DNA of 64,000 bases from Pelargonium tetragonum (Eukaryota > Streptophyta > Magnoliopsida > Geraniales > Geraniaceae), in the NCBI GenBank assembly GCA_036897445.1, contig JAYMTL010000002.1, forward strand, positions 333,528-397,527, given 5' to 3'. Below are positions 48,601 to 59,709 of the stretch, piece by piece (positions within the stretch are counted from its first letter, which is position 1; every line of letters starts with the position of its first letter). The notes beneath the pieces were generated by a model, which saw only the letters and a list, made by a program, of their open reading frames with translations, searched no databases and was not told where the DNA came from. Position numbers and translations under genes: made by a program.

Positions 48601-51600
48601 TCTGTATAAACTAGAGGAGCTCCTTACTTTTTCTTCAGCTTAAACAGTTATAGCAATCGCTTTGGATTAGATGAGAGCCAAGGGTTTCCTTTAAAAAAGC
48701 CTTCAATGTACAGGTTTTACTAGGAGGGCTTCTTTTTAGTATAAAAAAAGGGTGCTACTGCTTAAACAGGAGGCTATTTTAGATCTGGGCTTTTGAGTCT
48801 AAGTTTATATATGAGGATGGATAAAGGACCTAGTTTGCTTAAAAGTCGAATTTAGGAGCTATATTCTGTTTTATACATATTAAAATTATACGCTCTATTC
48901 CAAAGGGAGTCCTCAAACTACTGAGTTATAAAGATTTTGTGGTTCTAAACCCCTTCCTCTCAAATGAGACAATGTCTTTGTGTTTTCCTTTCAGAATTTC
49001 TAAAAAAGACTTTGTTTAAGAGAGTCCTTGAAAAGTCTCCGGGATTTACTATAAGTATTTTAGAGATACGAGTACAGGTCCTCTATCAAGTTTGAGTTCT
49101 AGGATTGAATTTCAATTAAAGGAGATCCGAATTTTATAGAAAACTATTTATTCCTAACTACACGTCCCTTTAGGTATTCTTTACTTGTGGGGCCTAAATA
49201 CTATAAATTAGATGGTGGTTTTACTTGAGAATACTTAAAAAAAGAAGATTTTTAGAACTTGATATTCACTTCGTAGAAGAATCTCTTTTTTTTCGAAGTT
49301 ATAATATCTCGGACTTGTCTCTCTAAATACCTACCGAAATCTAGTAAAATTTAGCTATCAACAATCTACCCAGCCAAGACTCTAAAATTCCGTAGTAAAA
49401 TACAATTTAAATAAGCGGATATGCATAGGTTCGAATCGGGTGAAAGTTTCAGCCACTTTCATTTTTCTTGATCAAGTTATCACGCCCTTTCCGGAATGCC
49501 ACTAAAGTTATATTCTTTGAAGCAATACCCATTTTCCAGGTCCCAGCGAATACTGCCTAAAAGGTTCTTCAAGTAATATACGGAAAATTTTATCCTGATA
49601 ATAGTATTTTGTATCTAAACAAAGGGTTATACAAGTAATGAAAACACCTAGTTAAAGTAAAGTCATTTTAGTGGCAGAAAAGCCCCTAAAGCCGGTCCTA
49701 TAGCCCCCCTTTTATGATATTCCAAAGCGACACTGTGTGGTTTTTGTATAATGGTTACTTCAAAATGGGAGCTAGTAAGGATTTTGTGCAAGTTTAAATG
49801 AATCAAACATGTAAAACCGCATTAAAATTCAATAAAAAATCATACACGGCCTCAACGCAGGTTTTTAAGCTTGCGAAAAGGGCCTTAGAATTAAACTTTT
49901 GTCAATATTTTTAAGAAAGAGGTTTACAAAACTTTTTAGGTAGTTTGTAGAAAGGCCTCTTTTTACTCATAAACGGGTTTATGAACAATTTTATAAAGAT
50001 TTTTCGATTAGTTAGACTGACTCTATATGAATAGCGAGCTAAATTTTATTTAACAAAAGGAAGCTTTTTTGGACCCCGTCTATTGAAGGTGGATTCCTTT
50101 TTCGAGAACTATAAGTGGTGAAGTTTCTAGTATCCCTATCTCGAGTAGTTAAGCGCTTCCTTACGGGTTTCTGTATAGTCTATAGAGAAGGGATTCCTTT
50201 GAATTCATTAAAGCTTTTTTAGTTTAGAATTTTGCTTAAACTTATGAGGCTAGTAGAAATATCCAGATAAAAGATTAGGGGTTCCGTTAAGTAAGTGACT
50301 TGCTTTTACACCCTTTAATTGCTAATAAAAAAGTGGGAAACCTTGAATTGAAACAGAGTCTTTTTGATCTTAATGTCCTAAATTACGAATTTCCTGTAAG
50401 TTATACCCGTTCCAAATAGATAAAAAAAGCATATCCGTAAGTAAAGAGGAGGTACAAAAAGACAAAAAGCGGGGCTACTCTTTAAGAGCAATTCAGTGTA
50501 CTTTTTGTTTTCGACCAATTATTTGGTAGGGGTAAGCCCCGCGATCAAATAAATACTAACCCTTAAGACTCTTTTAGTTGCTCACTACCCAAGACTTTTT
50601 AGCTTAAGCATGCTTAATTTGTTCCGCTGAACTCCTGTTTCTTTTTTTATTGAAAAATTCCTGCTTTTGTAGAAATTATAACTTTCAATCTTTATTGTCA
50701 ATTGGATAGTACTTTATCAAAACTTTTTTCGTACCTCACTATACTTAATAACTACACTTATTTTTATCCTTATTAAAAGCCTTTTTAAAAAGTCAAGCTA
50801 GGTATACAAAAAGGAGGATTCCAAGTTGCTAAAGCAGGGAATTTAATAGCTGTTTCTATTTTTCCTATCAGTAAGGGATTGCTCGTAGGTAGCAAACGGG
50901 TGAACTCATGTCGATTTTGTATCAGAAAAGGGTGCGTTTGCTTTAAGAAGTCTTTCTTAGTATGCTATAATAAAAATTTTTAGGATCCCTTAAAGTTTAA
51001 TTACGGAGTTTTGGGAAATAGGAACTCTAGATAAAATTTTATTGTCTTTGACCCTAGCCTTTCATGTAATATAAATGTTTTGATAGAGATTTTAGTACAT
51101 TTTCTTTTTAGCCACTCGAGCTACATTTAGAATCAAAGATTGCAATTTTGAAAAAGGCGGGTAATAAGGGGTTTGGTACTACAACTCTGTAAATAAATTG
51201 CTAAAAGTCTCTTCGATAAATAAAAGCTCGGAAAATACAAAGTTATGGGCAAGCTCCCGTTGGGTTATGCGAACGGCTTACCAATAAATATGCAGTCAAA
51301 AAGAAAAGGGGTCCCCTCCCAAACCCCAACCTACTGAGTATTGCGGGGAATGCGTGATATAGAATATAAAAGTCTACAATCAGCTTTAGCAGTCTCTCCT
51401 ACTCTTCACAAGGACAAGTATTGGGTTCTGCTATAAGACAAACCAAAACGTCACTAAAGGAAAGGGCGGTTATGTAAAGAAAGGTACGGGGTTTCCAGTA
51501 GCTAAAGAAGAATAAATCAAGGAGAATTAAGAAAAATTCCTTAATAATAGGTGCAAGGGCTTGTGCTTGGATCCCGGGAAATTCCTTGGGTTTCTATACT

Positions 51601-53480
51601 TTTCTATGCGAATTACTAGAGTTTAAAAAGGGCAAGTCTATTTATTAATAAAAGGGGGGCCTCTTCTCGTTGTTATTTGTCAAAGAAAATAGCTGTGGGA
51701 ATTCCGTTGCTTTCTTTATCGATTAGAGTAAGATTCCTGCCGTCTTACTAAGATATAAGATAGACCAGAAACTACAGGGACACTGGAAAATTTTTGTAGG
51801 AGGAGATACCTTTTTCAAATCTGCCGGTGTGAATAAACTCGATTGCGTTTAGATAGAAATGAACTGGATTGTCTATATTTTGTAAGTTTACCTCGAGTTT
51901 TTGCAATTTCAAAGTAACAAAACAAGAGAATTAAAAAGGCTTTGAGCCTCCGTTTTTATGAATTGGTCGAAGAGCTAAGGCTATAATAAAGATAAGGACT
52001 TCCAGTATATCTGCCCTTACCCTTAGTAGGGCTACGTCAATAAGGGTTTTATTCTAAAAGACTTGAAAAGCTTCTAATTTAAGAAGGGAGAACTAATCTC
52101 GAAATCTTTTATATTTGATCTCGTATTATAAAATTATTAGAGAAGAAAGTTTCACTTTTAGATTTAGCATCAAATACCTTTAGCAATACTATAATAAGGA
52201 ACTGAGTTTTTTTAATTTCAAACGGATTTTGAATTTAAGGACTTCCTTTATTTCGATTTACATTTGAGTTATATTTATAAGGTTTTTCTGGTACTAAGAG
52301 AGATGGCACAAGCCTTTTAGTTAGGTATGCCCTAGTTGTTTAAAGAGCTGTCCGCTGTAATATAATTTTGTGTTAGCAAGTCAAATAGTTTTGAGTTTCT
52401 GACTCTACTCTAGTTTATGGATAGAAATTCTATATTCTATGTAGATGTAATTTCTTATGAAAAAGTTTAGTAAGTATATGAGGCAATCTTTCTCATATGA
52501 AAACCGGGATATAACAAATTTCTAACTAAAGCTAAGGATAATTTAAGTTAACACAGAAGTAAATATTGAGAAAGATAAAATAAAAGAAATGCCCTGCACT
52601 TAAGCTCTTGCATGATACTTAATTACGAGTCAAATTCTAATTTAGAAGGATTTCCTGCTAAAGAGTTTTTCACCTATAAGGGCGCCTACTAAATAAATAT
52701 AGTGGGACTTTTTAAAAAAGTCCATAGGAGACCCCCCAAAGTAATAGATATCTTTGACTAGCTTTAGGATAGGTAAACATTTATGCATGCGGCAAAAAGC
52801 TCCTTTTATTTCGGGAAATAGGATGTCGGAAAGTCTAAATAAATACCCATAGAGTAGGGTCTAAAAAGAGGACCCCTAAATACCCAAATCCTTACAAATT
52901 AATATGTTAAAAACTGAAAGAATTTAACGAAAGGAAAAAACATGAGTAGTGTATTAACTCGTTTTTAACGCACTAGCAAACTTAGAATCGGTTTTAGACT
53001 AATTACAGTTCTTTAAATTATTCCCTAAGCAACGAGACTAAACCTAAAATTTGTTTTCATAATTTTATATTGGTATTTCTACTGGATATGCAGAGCTATG
53101 TCTTGTAGGTAAGTCACAAAATACGGAGTCGGGTCCTATATGGAAATTCTATGCTATTAGGTAAACTTGTAAAAAACAAAAGCTTTCTCTTATGGGGTTC
53201 TAGTATTAAAGTAGGTTCTTGGTATTTCTTTTTGGCTTCTCAAGTTTAAATTCCGCGCTATCTATACTAATCCGAGGTTCTATAAGTACTAAAGCAAATA
53301 TTTCCAAATTACAAAGTATAGGGGTCTTCTCGGCCGCAAGGTAACCCCTAGTTTTTTAAAACTTGAATATGAACTCCCTCTCGCCTCTCTTTTAGACTTT
53401 ATATACACAGAATACAAATTAGGCTCCCCGTTCTTTTAGGGAGTGCAACTTCGAACCTATTTTATTTGCGTCGATAACTT
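45650..53480. other. Long decayed stretch without recognisable genes
   Basis: Nearly 8 kb with no frame of 60 codons and no RNA gene. A ggttcgaatcggg block at 49432 looks like a T-arm on the plus strand, but the sequence around it does not fold as a tRNA. Only the usual short GC islands recur. Confidence 0.45.
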
Positions 53481-53483
53481 GAT

Positions 53484-53556
53484 GCTTAACCCGGACTCGA
53501 ACCATGGCATTTCCATTAAAACTGACTTTGCTCTACTACTTTTTGGTGCCATTCGG
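53484..53556 (-). other. Decayed Lys-tRNA-like relic
   Basis: The reverse complement reads gtagagca (D-arm 3' side), tcagttttaatgga (anticodon arm with TTTTAA, as in Lys-UUU), aatg, then ccatggttcgagtccggg (T-arm). The order and spacing match fungal or general Lys tRNA, and several differences are C/T or G/A. The T-stem pairs four of five, one as wobble. The anticodon stem is short by one base and the acceptor ends do not pair. It is a pseudogene or a tRNA-derived repeat. Confidence 0.35.
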
Positions 53557-53599
53557 TCCAGGCAGGATTTCTATTGGGAAACATGACCGCAGTTTATTC

Positions 53600-54930
53600 T
53601 TTTCTTCGTCCTAACGCAGGATTTAGTATCGAGAAATTTTAGAGGAACTGCTTATATAGAAAATGGGTTTGATTTTAGTTTCTATTTAGAGGTCATTTTT
53701 TGAGTATTGGTTAATAAATTAGTTACTTGTGTATATGGATTAGTATAATAATAGAGATGCTAGTAGTCTAGGATTCCTCTTGTATTACTTGTTCTTACTG
53801 TAGGAGCTATAGGAGGATTGCGCCTTAGTAAAGCTTGGTTGTGGTTAACTGAAGAGCTAAGTCCCTTCTCTAAAGCAACTCGAGAGTTCTATAGTCAATT
53901 TTGGTGATAATAAAGGGTAAACCGTAGAAAAAAGCACCTTACTCGGTATAGAAACTAAGGATAAAGATATTCTAGATAGTAACTTTAGCATTATCCGGTT
54001 TAATCTCTAAACCCTTTTATGAGTCTTTTAAAAACTTTTTAATACTTAATAATGTATAATTTTCTAGTTTCTTCCTGAATTTGAGTAGTTGTCTTATCTC
54101 CCTGGTCTAGTGTAATAAGTTTGCAGGAAATTTTCTTCTGTTAGTTTTTCTGATCTAAAGAGGGCCCTGAAATGTCTTAAATCGAACGTAAAAACACTAG
54201 GTAGGAGAACTTGTGTTTTAGTGCACGTAAATTTCCTTACAATCGGTTTTGATATTGAATAAGATGGATTTGTTGTTATCCTTAATCTTTTTTTATTTAA
54301 AGGTATAATTTCTTCCTATAAGGAACTCCTTTTATTAAGGGTAATGGATTTTTAGCTAGCTTAGGAGTCCATTTTATAACTAAGTAAAAGGAAAATAAGA
54401 GCTCTTAAGATAAAGTGTAGCTAAGGTTAAGACAAGAAAGCAGGAGAAGGTACAAGGTAATAAAATAGGGTACTCCTTTAAGTTAAGCGATAAGTCATGA
54501 GGCATTTTTAGAAACTGAGTACAATACAATGTAGTTAGGGGGTTGCTTTATCGTTCCTTTGTTTTCTAGTTTTCTGATTCCGGATAAAAAGTTTTAGGTA
54601 AAAATAAGTTAAGGAGTTTTCTTATCTTATTTGTTACTTGTGTTCCTTGGGTTCTTCTAGGCCTCCACCAAAGAGTAATAGAGGCCTACTATAGCTTTAG
54701 AATGAGTAATAAGAATGAGTAATAAGTTTCCAGTAAAAAGAAGTCGAGGTGGGTAGGAGGTAGAAAGATAGGTTTCTTAGCCTTTTTACTAGTGTTGTAG
54801 GTTTATAACCTGTTACTTTCTAAAAATCTCTCCTAGTTTTATAAAGAGGTAAGGAGGAGGGGTCCCAGTTATAAAGGAAGCCCCTTTTGCTTAAGTATTT
54901 CCAGTACTATATAAGATAAGTGTGTAAGCG
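53600..54930. other. Mixed decayed stretch with purine-rich patches
   Basis: The plus strand is purine-rich at 54370-54470 and 54660-54780, with agag and taag words like those of the relics at 45.1 and 55.1 kb. Gln-rich readings are possible but short. Contains the 13-bp tandem repeat at 54701. No gene supported. Confidence 0.35.
54701..54726 (+). repeat. 13-bp tandem duplication, two perfect copies
   Basis: aatgagtaataag occurs twice without spacer. Since the surrounding repeats are highly diverged, a perfect duplication is probably a recent slippage event or simple low-complexity sequence. Confidence 0.65.
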
Positions 54931-54936
54931 AAGTGA

Positions 54937-56091
54937 GGATGCTCTTTTCCTAGAAATTGGAAAGATTTCCTTGTTATTACTTAAATAAGAATTAAACGTT
55001 CTAAGGGGGCAACTCTTAAGAAGAAAGTTATAGTATTATTAAGAGTAAGGCTCATCGAGATATTACAAAAACGGGTATTAGGAAAGGTGAGAAACTATAG
55101 GTACTCTTAGTACGGCTATCAAACCAAGTAAGATTACGAGTAGGAGTAAGAAACAACAGGCTAAGATAAGAAGTCAGTAAGCAGCCGGTGGTTCTGTGCT
55201 TTTGGATGTACTACTATATATATAATATATTAGAAAGCGTTAACCTTCCTCTGTTATACTAGAGTCGGTAACACGGGCACTCTCTTTGTACTATTCTTTC
55301 TCTTTCCTCTTTAACGATAAAAACAAAGAAGGAGGAGAGGGTATTATCCTATATACCTAAAACTTCCTAAACTTTTTCCTGTCTATTCCTATAAAGTTAT
55401 AACTAAAAAAAGTGTAATAACTCCTAGCTGCAATAAGGGCTAATACAAGACTGGCAACAGTAAGTACGGGATTTCGGTTACTTAAAAAGGGCTCTCAATT
55501 CTTTCACAAAAACATCGAATGAAATTACACGGCAATCATTTTTAACTTACGCCCTATAGAATAGTCTCCCTTTTTTTACTTAGTACAGTGGAGGAAGCCT
55601 CGGCCTTTTTATTAATTGGGGACTTTCTGGAACAGGGTGTATAACAGAACTTAAGTCGTAAATAGAGAAGTAACGACTCTTCAAGCCCTTATCCCCTTGC
55701 TTCTCAACGCTCTTCTTTTTATTAAGGGTTCAATACCCACTTATGCAGATATCTTCCTTTTGTCCAAGACTTTGACTTATGGGTTATGTACGGGGGGCTC
55801 TCGCTAGAACACCGCGGTACCTCTAAAAAAAATCCAAGACTCTGCCAATACGCTTTATAACGAAAATTTCTAATTTAGAATTTTCCTTTTTTATATTTAT
55901 ACATACAAAATACTTAAAAAAGGCCTTACTAAAACTACGGGACTTTTCGTTGTTAACACAAGGATTCTGTTGTTCCTTTATATTCCGAGAAAATATCATT
56001 CTATTTCAAGATTTACGGCATCCTTTAGGGGCTTTGCTTACATTAAGTATAATTTAACCCCTCTTCGATCGGCTTAACCAACACGGAACTT
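54937..56091 (+). pseudogene. TGA-free frame, possible decayed coding relic
   Basis: One plus frame lacks TGA for 385 codons but contains many TAA/TAG. Around 55099-55170 it is Tyr/Gln/Glu-rich (Tyr-Arg-Tyr-Ser, Tyr-Gly-Tyr-Gln, Asp-Tyr-Glu), like the 17.1 kb and 57.4 kb relics. The part from 55740 to 55857 is open for 39 codons with mixed charged residues. With TGA near 2 %, one run this long is about the longest expected by chance in the window, so the call rests mainly on the compositional match to the other relics. No domain recognised. Confidence 0.22.
55214..55230. repeat. Short TA microsatellite
   Basis: An alternating TA tract ending in ataatatat, similar to 19815-19833. Ordinary for this composition. 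Confidence 0.5.
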
Positions 56092-56094
56092 TGA

Positions 56095-57225
56095 TTTTTG
56101 TAACACTATTTGCCTAGCTCTTAAAGCAAGAAATTGAGAGATATGCGTTTATAGTATAGGCTCGTATATTTATGCTCACTTTGTTTTTATAGCAGCCTTG
56201 TAATAAATTCTGGAAAAATTCAGTTTTCCACATAAGTCCTTTTATTTAGCCCTTTTTGGTTGTTTCTAATGCTAATATAATAGGGGTTTCGGATTTAAAG
56301 GGTTGAAGCGATATTCAGTGTACTGGGTTTAGTTCCTTTTAATTAAGTGCTTTTGCTAAGTTGTACCAAGGTTAAAATATCCTGTGTGAAAAAGACAAGA
56401 CCTAACTCTAATACAATTCTTGAGACAAGTAATCCAAAAGTTTTTGCAGTTTAAAGGAAAACCTAAAAGTATACCCGGGGCATTGAATAGATAAGAGAGT
56501 ACTCCAAAAGCAAAAAACTCTACAGCACCCCTTTCGGGGGGAATATCATTTAAGTAGTACATCCGCAGTTTAATATTGTATCTTGTAAAACTAGAAAGGC
56601 TCTCGCTCGATATTAACACTAGAAAAACCTAGGATTTTGGGATTAATTGGCAAATCCCACTAAATACTAAACAAAAAGCTGGCTCTGGTAAAATTGAAAG
56701 TAAAATAAGACTCACTTACAAGTTTTTGAATTATTACAATACCTTACTAAAAAATTAACTCTGTTATAAGGGCTCCTTGAGAACTTCTACAAAAGTCTTG
56801 AGTCGAGTATACCTAATGGAACTTCCTAAAAAGGCCCCTTTTTATTGCTCTTCAGAATTGAGCGGGATTTTCCTTCTTAAAGTAACTAGGAAAAAGGGGG
56901 TCTTAAATACTTTTGCGAGTTAACTTACGAATTTAAAGGGTCGTAGTGTTTATCAAAGTGTCATAAAGACGGATACTCTAAAGATCAGTTAATACAAGGG
57001 ACTTCTACTAAAAAACTTTAAACGCAGATATTTATACCTTAATATAATAAGAGAAGGAAGTCTGGGGAAAGAGAAACCGATACTCATTCAAGGAGTTAAG
57101 GAAAAGGCGTATCGGGAAATAGGAAATATTGGCAGGGGTTCCGAGGTCAGGTAGAATTCGGATAGAGAAAGTAGGTTCTATGGTTTTTAAGAGCATTTGG
57201 GCTTAAGGATCTAAGACTGTTATAC
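56095..57225. other. Decayed stretch with one 87-codon frame
   Basis: A minus-strand frame at 56356-56619 (87 codons) is the second longest in the window. It begins with a Ser-rich part and has no recognised motif. It is not extended by neighbouring open stretches in the same frame. Nothing else seen. Confidence 0.35.
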
Positions 57226-57284
57226 AGATATAACAAAAGACTAATAATACAAACTTCATTGACTACTGTGTATAGAGTTTAGTC

Positions 57285-57446
57285 ATTCGTAGTGGGAGGG
57301 CCTTAGAATCTACAAGACGAAATTCTAGTAGTCTAAGGTATAACTCAGCCAAACCAGCTTTTCTTATCCAGACCTGTACCTGTAATCCTCTTTGTAGCCT
57401 AGCTTTGACTCATACCTGTACTTGCAGACCCTTTTACCTATGACCT
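57285..57446 (-). pseudogene. Tyr/Arg-rich minus-strand frame fragment
   Basis: On the minus strand about 50 codons read Lys-Tyr-Arg-Tyr and Tyr-Lys-Glu-Asp-Tyr-Arg-Tyr-Arg-Ser-Gly, interrupted by TAA/TAG. The plus strand shows the repeated word acctgta (57372, 57378, 57413). The Tyr-rich basic style matches the relics at 17.1 and 55.1 kb, so it may be a fragment of the same repeat family. It is short and could be low-complexity sequence. Confidence 0.2.
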
Positions 57447-57458
57447 AATCTAAAACGC

Positions 57459-57471
57459 TTTTTTTTTTTTT
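57459..57471 (+). other. Poly-T tract of 13 bases
   Basis: The longest homopolymer noticed in the window. It lies between the minus-strand Tyr-rich fragment and the start of the plus-strand relic at 57480. Read on the minus strand it is poly-A. It could mark the tail of a retroposed copy inserted on that strand, but no target-site duplication was found. Confidence 0.3.
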
Positions 57472-57479
57472 AAGAAAGT

Positions 57480-59708
57480 AGGAGTGATATTAAATAAAAG
57501 AATCTGGTACACTGCTGTAAGACGCCACAAATACAAAAAATGAAAAAAAACTAGGAGAGTAATAAAGTTTCTGTTATTGGAAATCTAAAGACATGTAGGA
57601 CAATTGAATACCTAAAAGACTTTATAAAGGCAGGCTCTAAAGGGTATCTATATATTTAAACGGACCAGAGCCAGGCGGATTTCCGAGTAAATAAGGATCT
57701 CTCTTTATGTTGACATGTTCTCAACCAACTCCCTTTCCTAGGCAAGAAACTGTAAGATAGTTTTGATGAACTTTAACGTGCATTATGGCTAATAGCTAAA
57801 ATTTGAACTAATACTAATAAGATGATAATGATCCAACAGGAAGCAGCTCTTTGTGGTGTACAGAAAAGCAGGACTCTTGGGGATTATCAGTACATAACAT
57901 ACTTTTGGAAAATTCTAAGCGATAAAAATGGGATTTACATAGTTCTAGTGCGGTAGATCTTGTTTTTGACTCTTGCTTGGTTAAACTTCCTTTTAAACTT
58001 TGACAAAAGTAATAGACTTTTCTATAATTTTGATTTGTATATTCCTGATAGCCCTGGGAAAGGGCTTATATGCACACCTCTTCCTAAAATATCTGGAGTC
58101 TCCAGTTTCCTTGAACAATATGCTAGACTCTCTACTCGTAAAAGACTAGTTGCTCTGAAGGAGTTAGGGCTATCCCTTTGACTTATAATTAAATAACAAC
58201 GAATAACATGTAAATATATTTTTTAGGGTTATGGTGCCTTAAAACCTTTCCTCACTAATTGGTTGAATAGACTTAAGGAGGCTTGTCTTTTATCTTACCA
58301 GCTCTACGACTCATATGGTTATAAATTAGTGAGACTTTTCACAAGGGTTGAGGTGCTCCACTATAAAAATAGGGGAGTTCTTAATTTGGAAATTTACGTT
58401 CAACCTATTAAATACAGTACTTTGTTTTCCAGAAGGGTATACTTTTCTTTTGTTTATCTTTCTTGGGCCAGATCCTGGAAACTTTCTTTTTGTAAAGGAA
58501 CCCCATCCAGCAGAGTAAAAAAACTGCCTTATATTATCTCTCTTATCTCAACAAGTAGGAAATTAAAGCTTTATGCTAGGAAGAATTAGTTTAGACACGA
58601 AGCTTTGTAGGAAATACCCTATAATTATAGTTTCTTTTTTGATCTATAAATTCTAAACTCAATAATAAGCATTTTTACTGTGTGTCTTCTTTTCTTTTAA
58701 AGAAGCGCGTGTACGTGTGTACTATTAAGTAAGTTACCAGGCAGGGACCCTTTTTGAGCTGCAGTAAAAACTATAAGTACTGTCTAAAATTTTTTTTTCT
58801 TTCTTTTGTATCCATTTTCTGGGACAAGGGCACACGCTCCGAACCCCTTAATAATATGAGATTACTAAGCAGTCATTTTACCTTAAAAATCCTTTTTGCA
58901 AACAAATATCCATTTAGTTCCTTATGTTTTGGTACAGATTAAAGAAAGCTTTACCTGATTTCAATTTATAGATAGAGTACTTTTTTCTTATTCAGGGAAG
59001 GGCTTACAATTAAAAGCCCCGGATACCCCTTCCTTAACCCTGGGTAACGAAAAGCCTATTAAACTTTAGGAGTTTATCAATGAAAAGCTTTTACAAAAGA
59101 CAATTTGTTGGTACTACAAAAGAGTGGTTCCACTTTTTTCATATCAGGAGTATCTATTTTTTAGCTATTAGTTACTTTTGGTAAGCTTATTTTTGTACTT
59201 TTCAAATTCTTATACGATAGATAAAGGTAAGCAAGGTAAGCTTAGTTTGCTAAAGTAAAATATAAATAATAAGAAACTTTATATATATACTGCACTACGA
59301 CACTACAAAGCATTGTCTATGGGCCCTTATAGGAGTGCCCTAATAAAAAAAGGCTCGGATATTTAGGGGTACCGCATCCCAATCCCATCTGCCCTTTTTG
59401 TAAGGAAATTCAATATTTCACGATTTCGATCTATTTTAGGTATAGTGCGCTTAACGAATTAGTACTTGTCATTTAGAAAACCTATTTTTACATATACAGG
59501 AGTGCGCTATTATATAAACCTGCAGCACTCAACTAAAGCTTTTTCTACCCTACTTAAAAGCTTACAAAAAAGTAGGGAATTTGCAGAGCGAACTCAAATT
59601 ACAGGTTTTTGTAAAAATGTATCGACCCTTTATCAGACAAACAAGAAGATTTCTTGTGAAACCTTTAAATTGTTACAATATTCTCACTTTCTCTGTTCAT
59701 CAACTTAA
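57480..59708 (+). pseudogene. Best candidate for a decayed protein-coding gene (~743 codons)
   Basis: One plus frame has about 27 stops in about 743 codons, roughly half of the 50 or so expected at a 7 % stop rate. The long open runs share the same phase: 57807-57953, 57957-58178, 58227-58586 (120 codons, the longest in the window) and 59463-59705. Stops are mostly TAA/TAG with five or so TGA. The possible start ATG at 57540 is only a guess. The inferred product is basic, with a Tyr/Leu/Arg-rich middle and Lys-rich end, lacking signal peptide or clear membrane segments. I recognise no catalytic motif; a reverse transcriptase or transposase was looked for and not seen. The stretch 58590-58890 is much worse and may hold an insertion. 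Interpretation: an old transposon or captured gene inactivated by point mutations with few indels. Confidence 0.4.
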
Positions 59709-59709
59709 C

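Noticed and set aside
49425-49460. ggttcgaatcggg as a tRNA gene
   Set aside because: No D-arm, anticodon arm or acceptor stem can be drawn around it.
58263-58589. The 108-codon plus frame as an independent intact gene
   Set aside because: It starts at a non-ATG codon, and the same phase is open on both sides beyond single stops. It is treated as part of the longer decayed frame 57480-59708.
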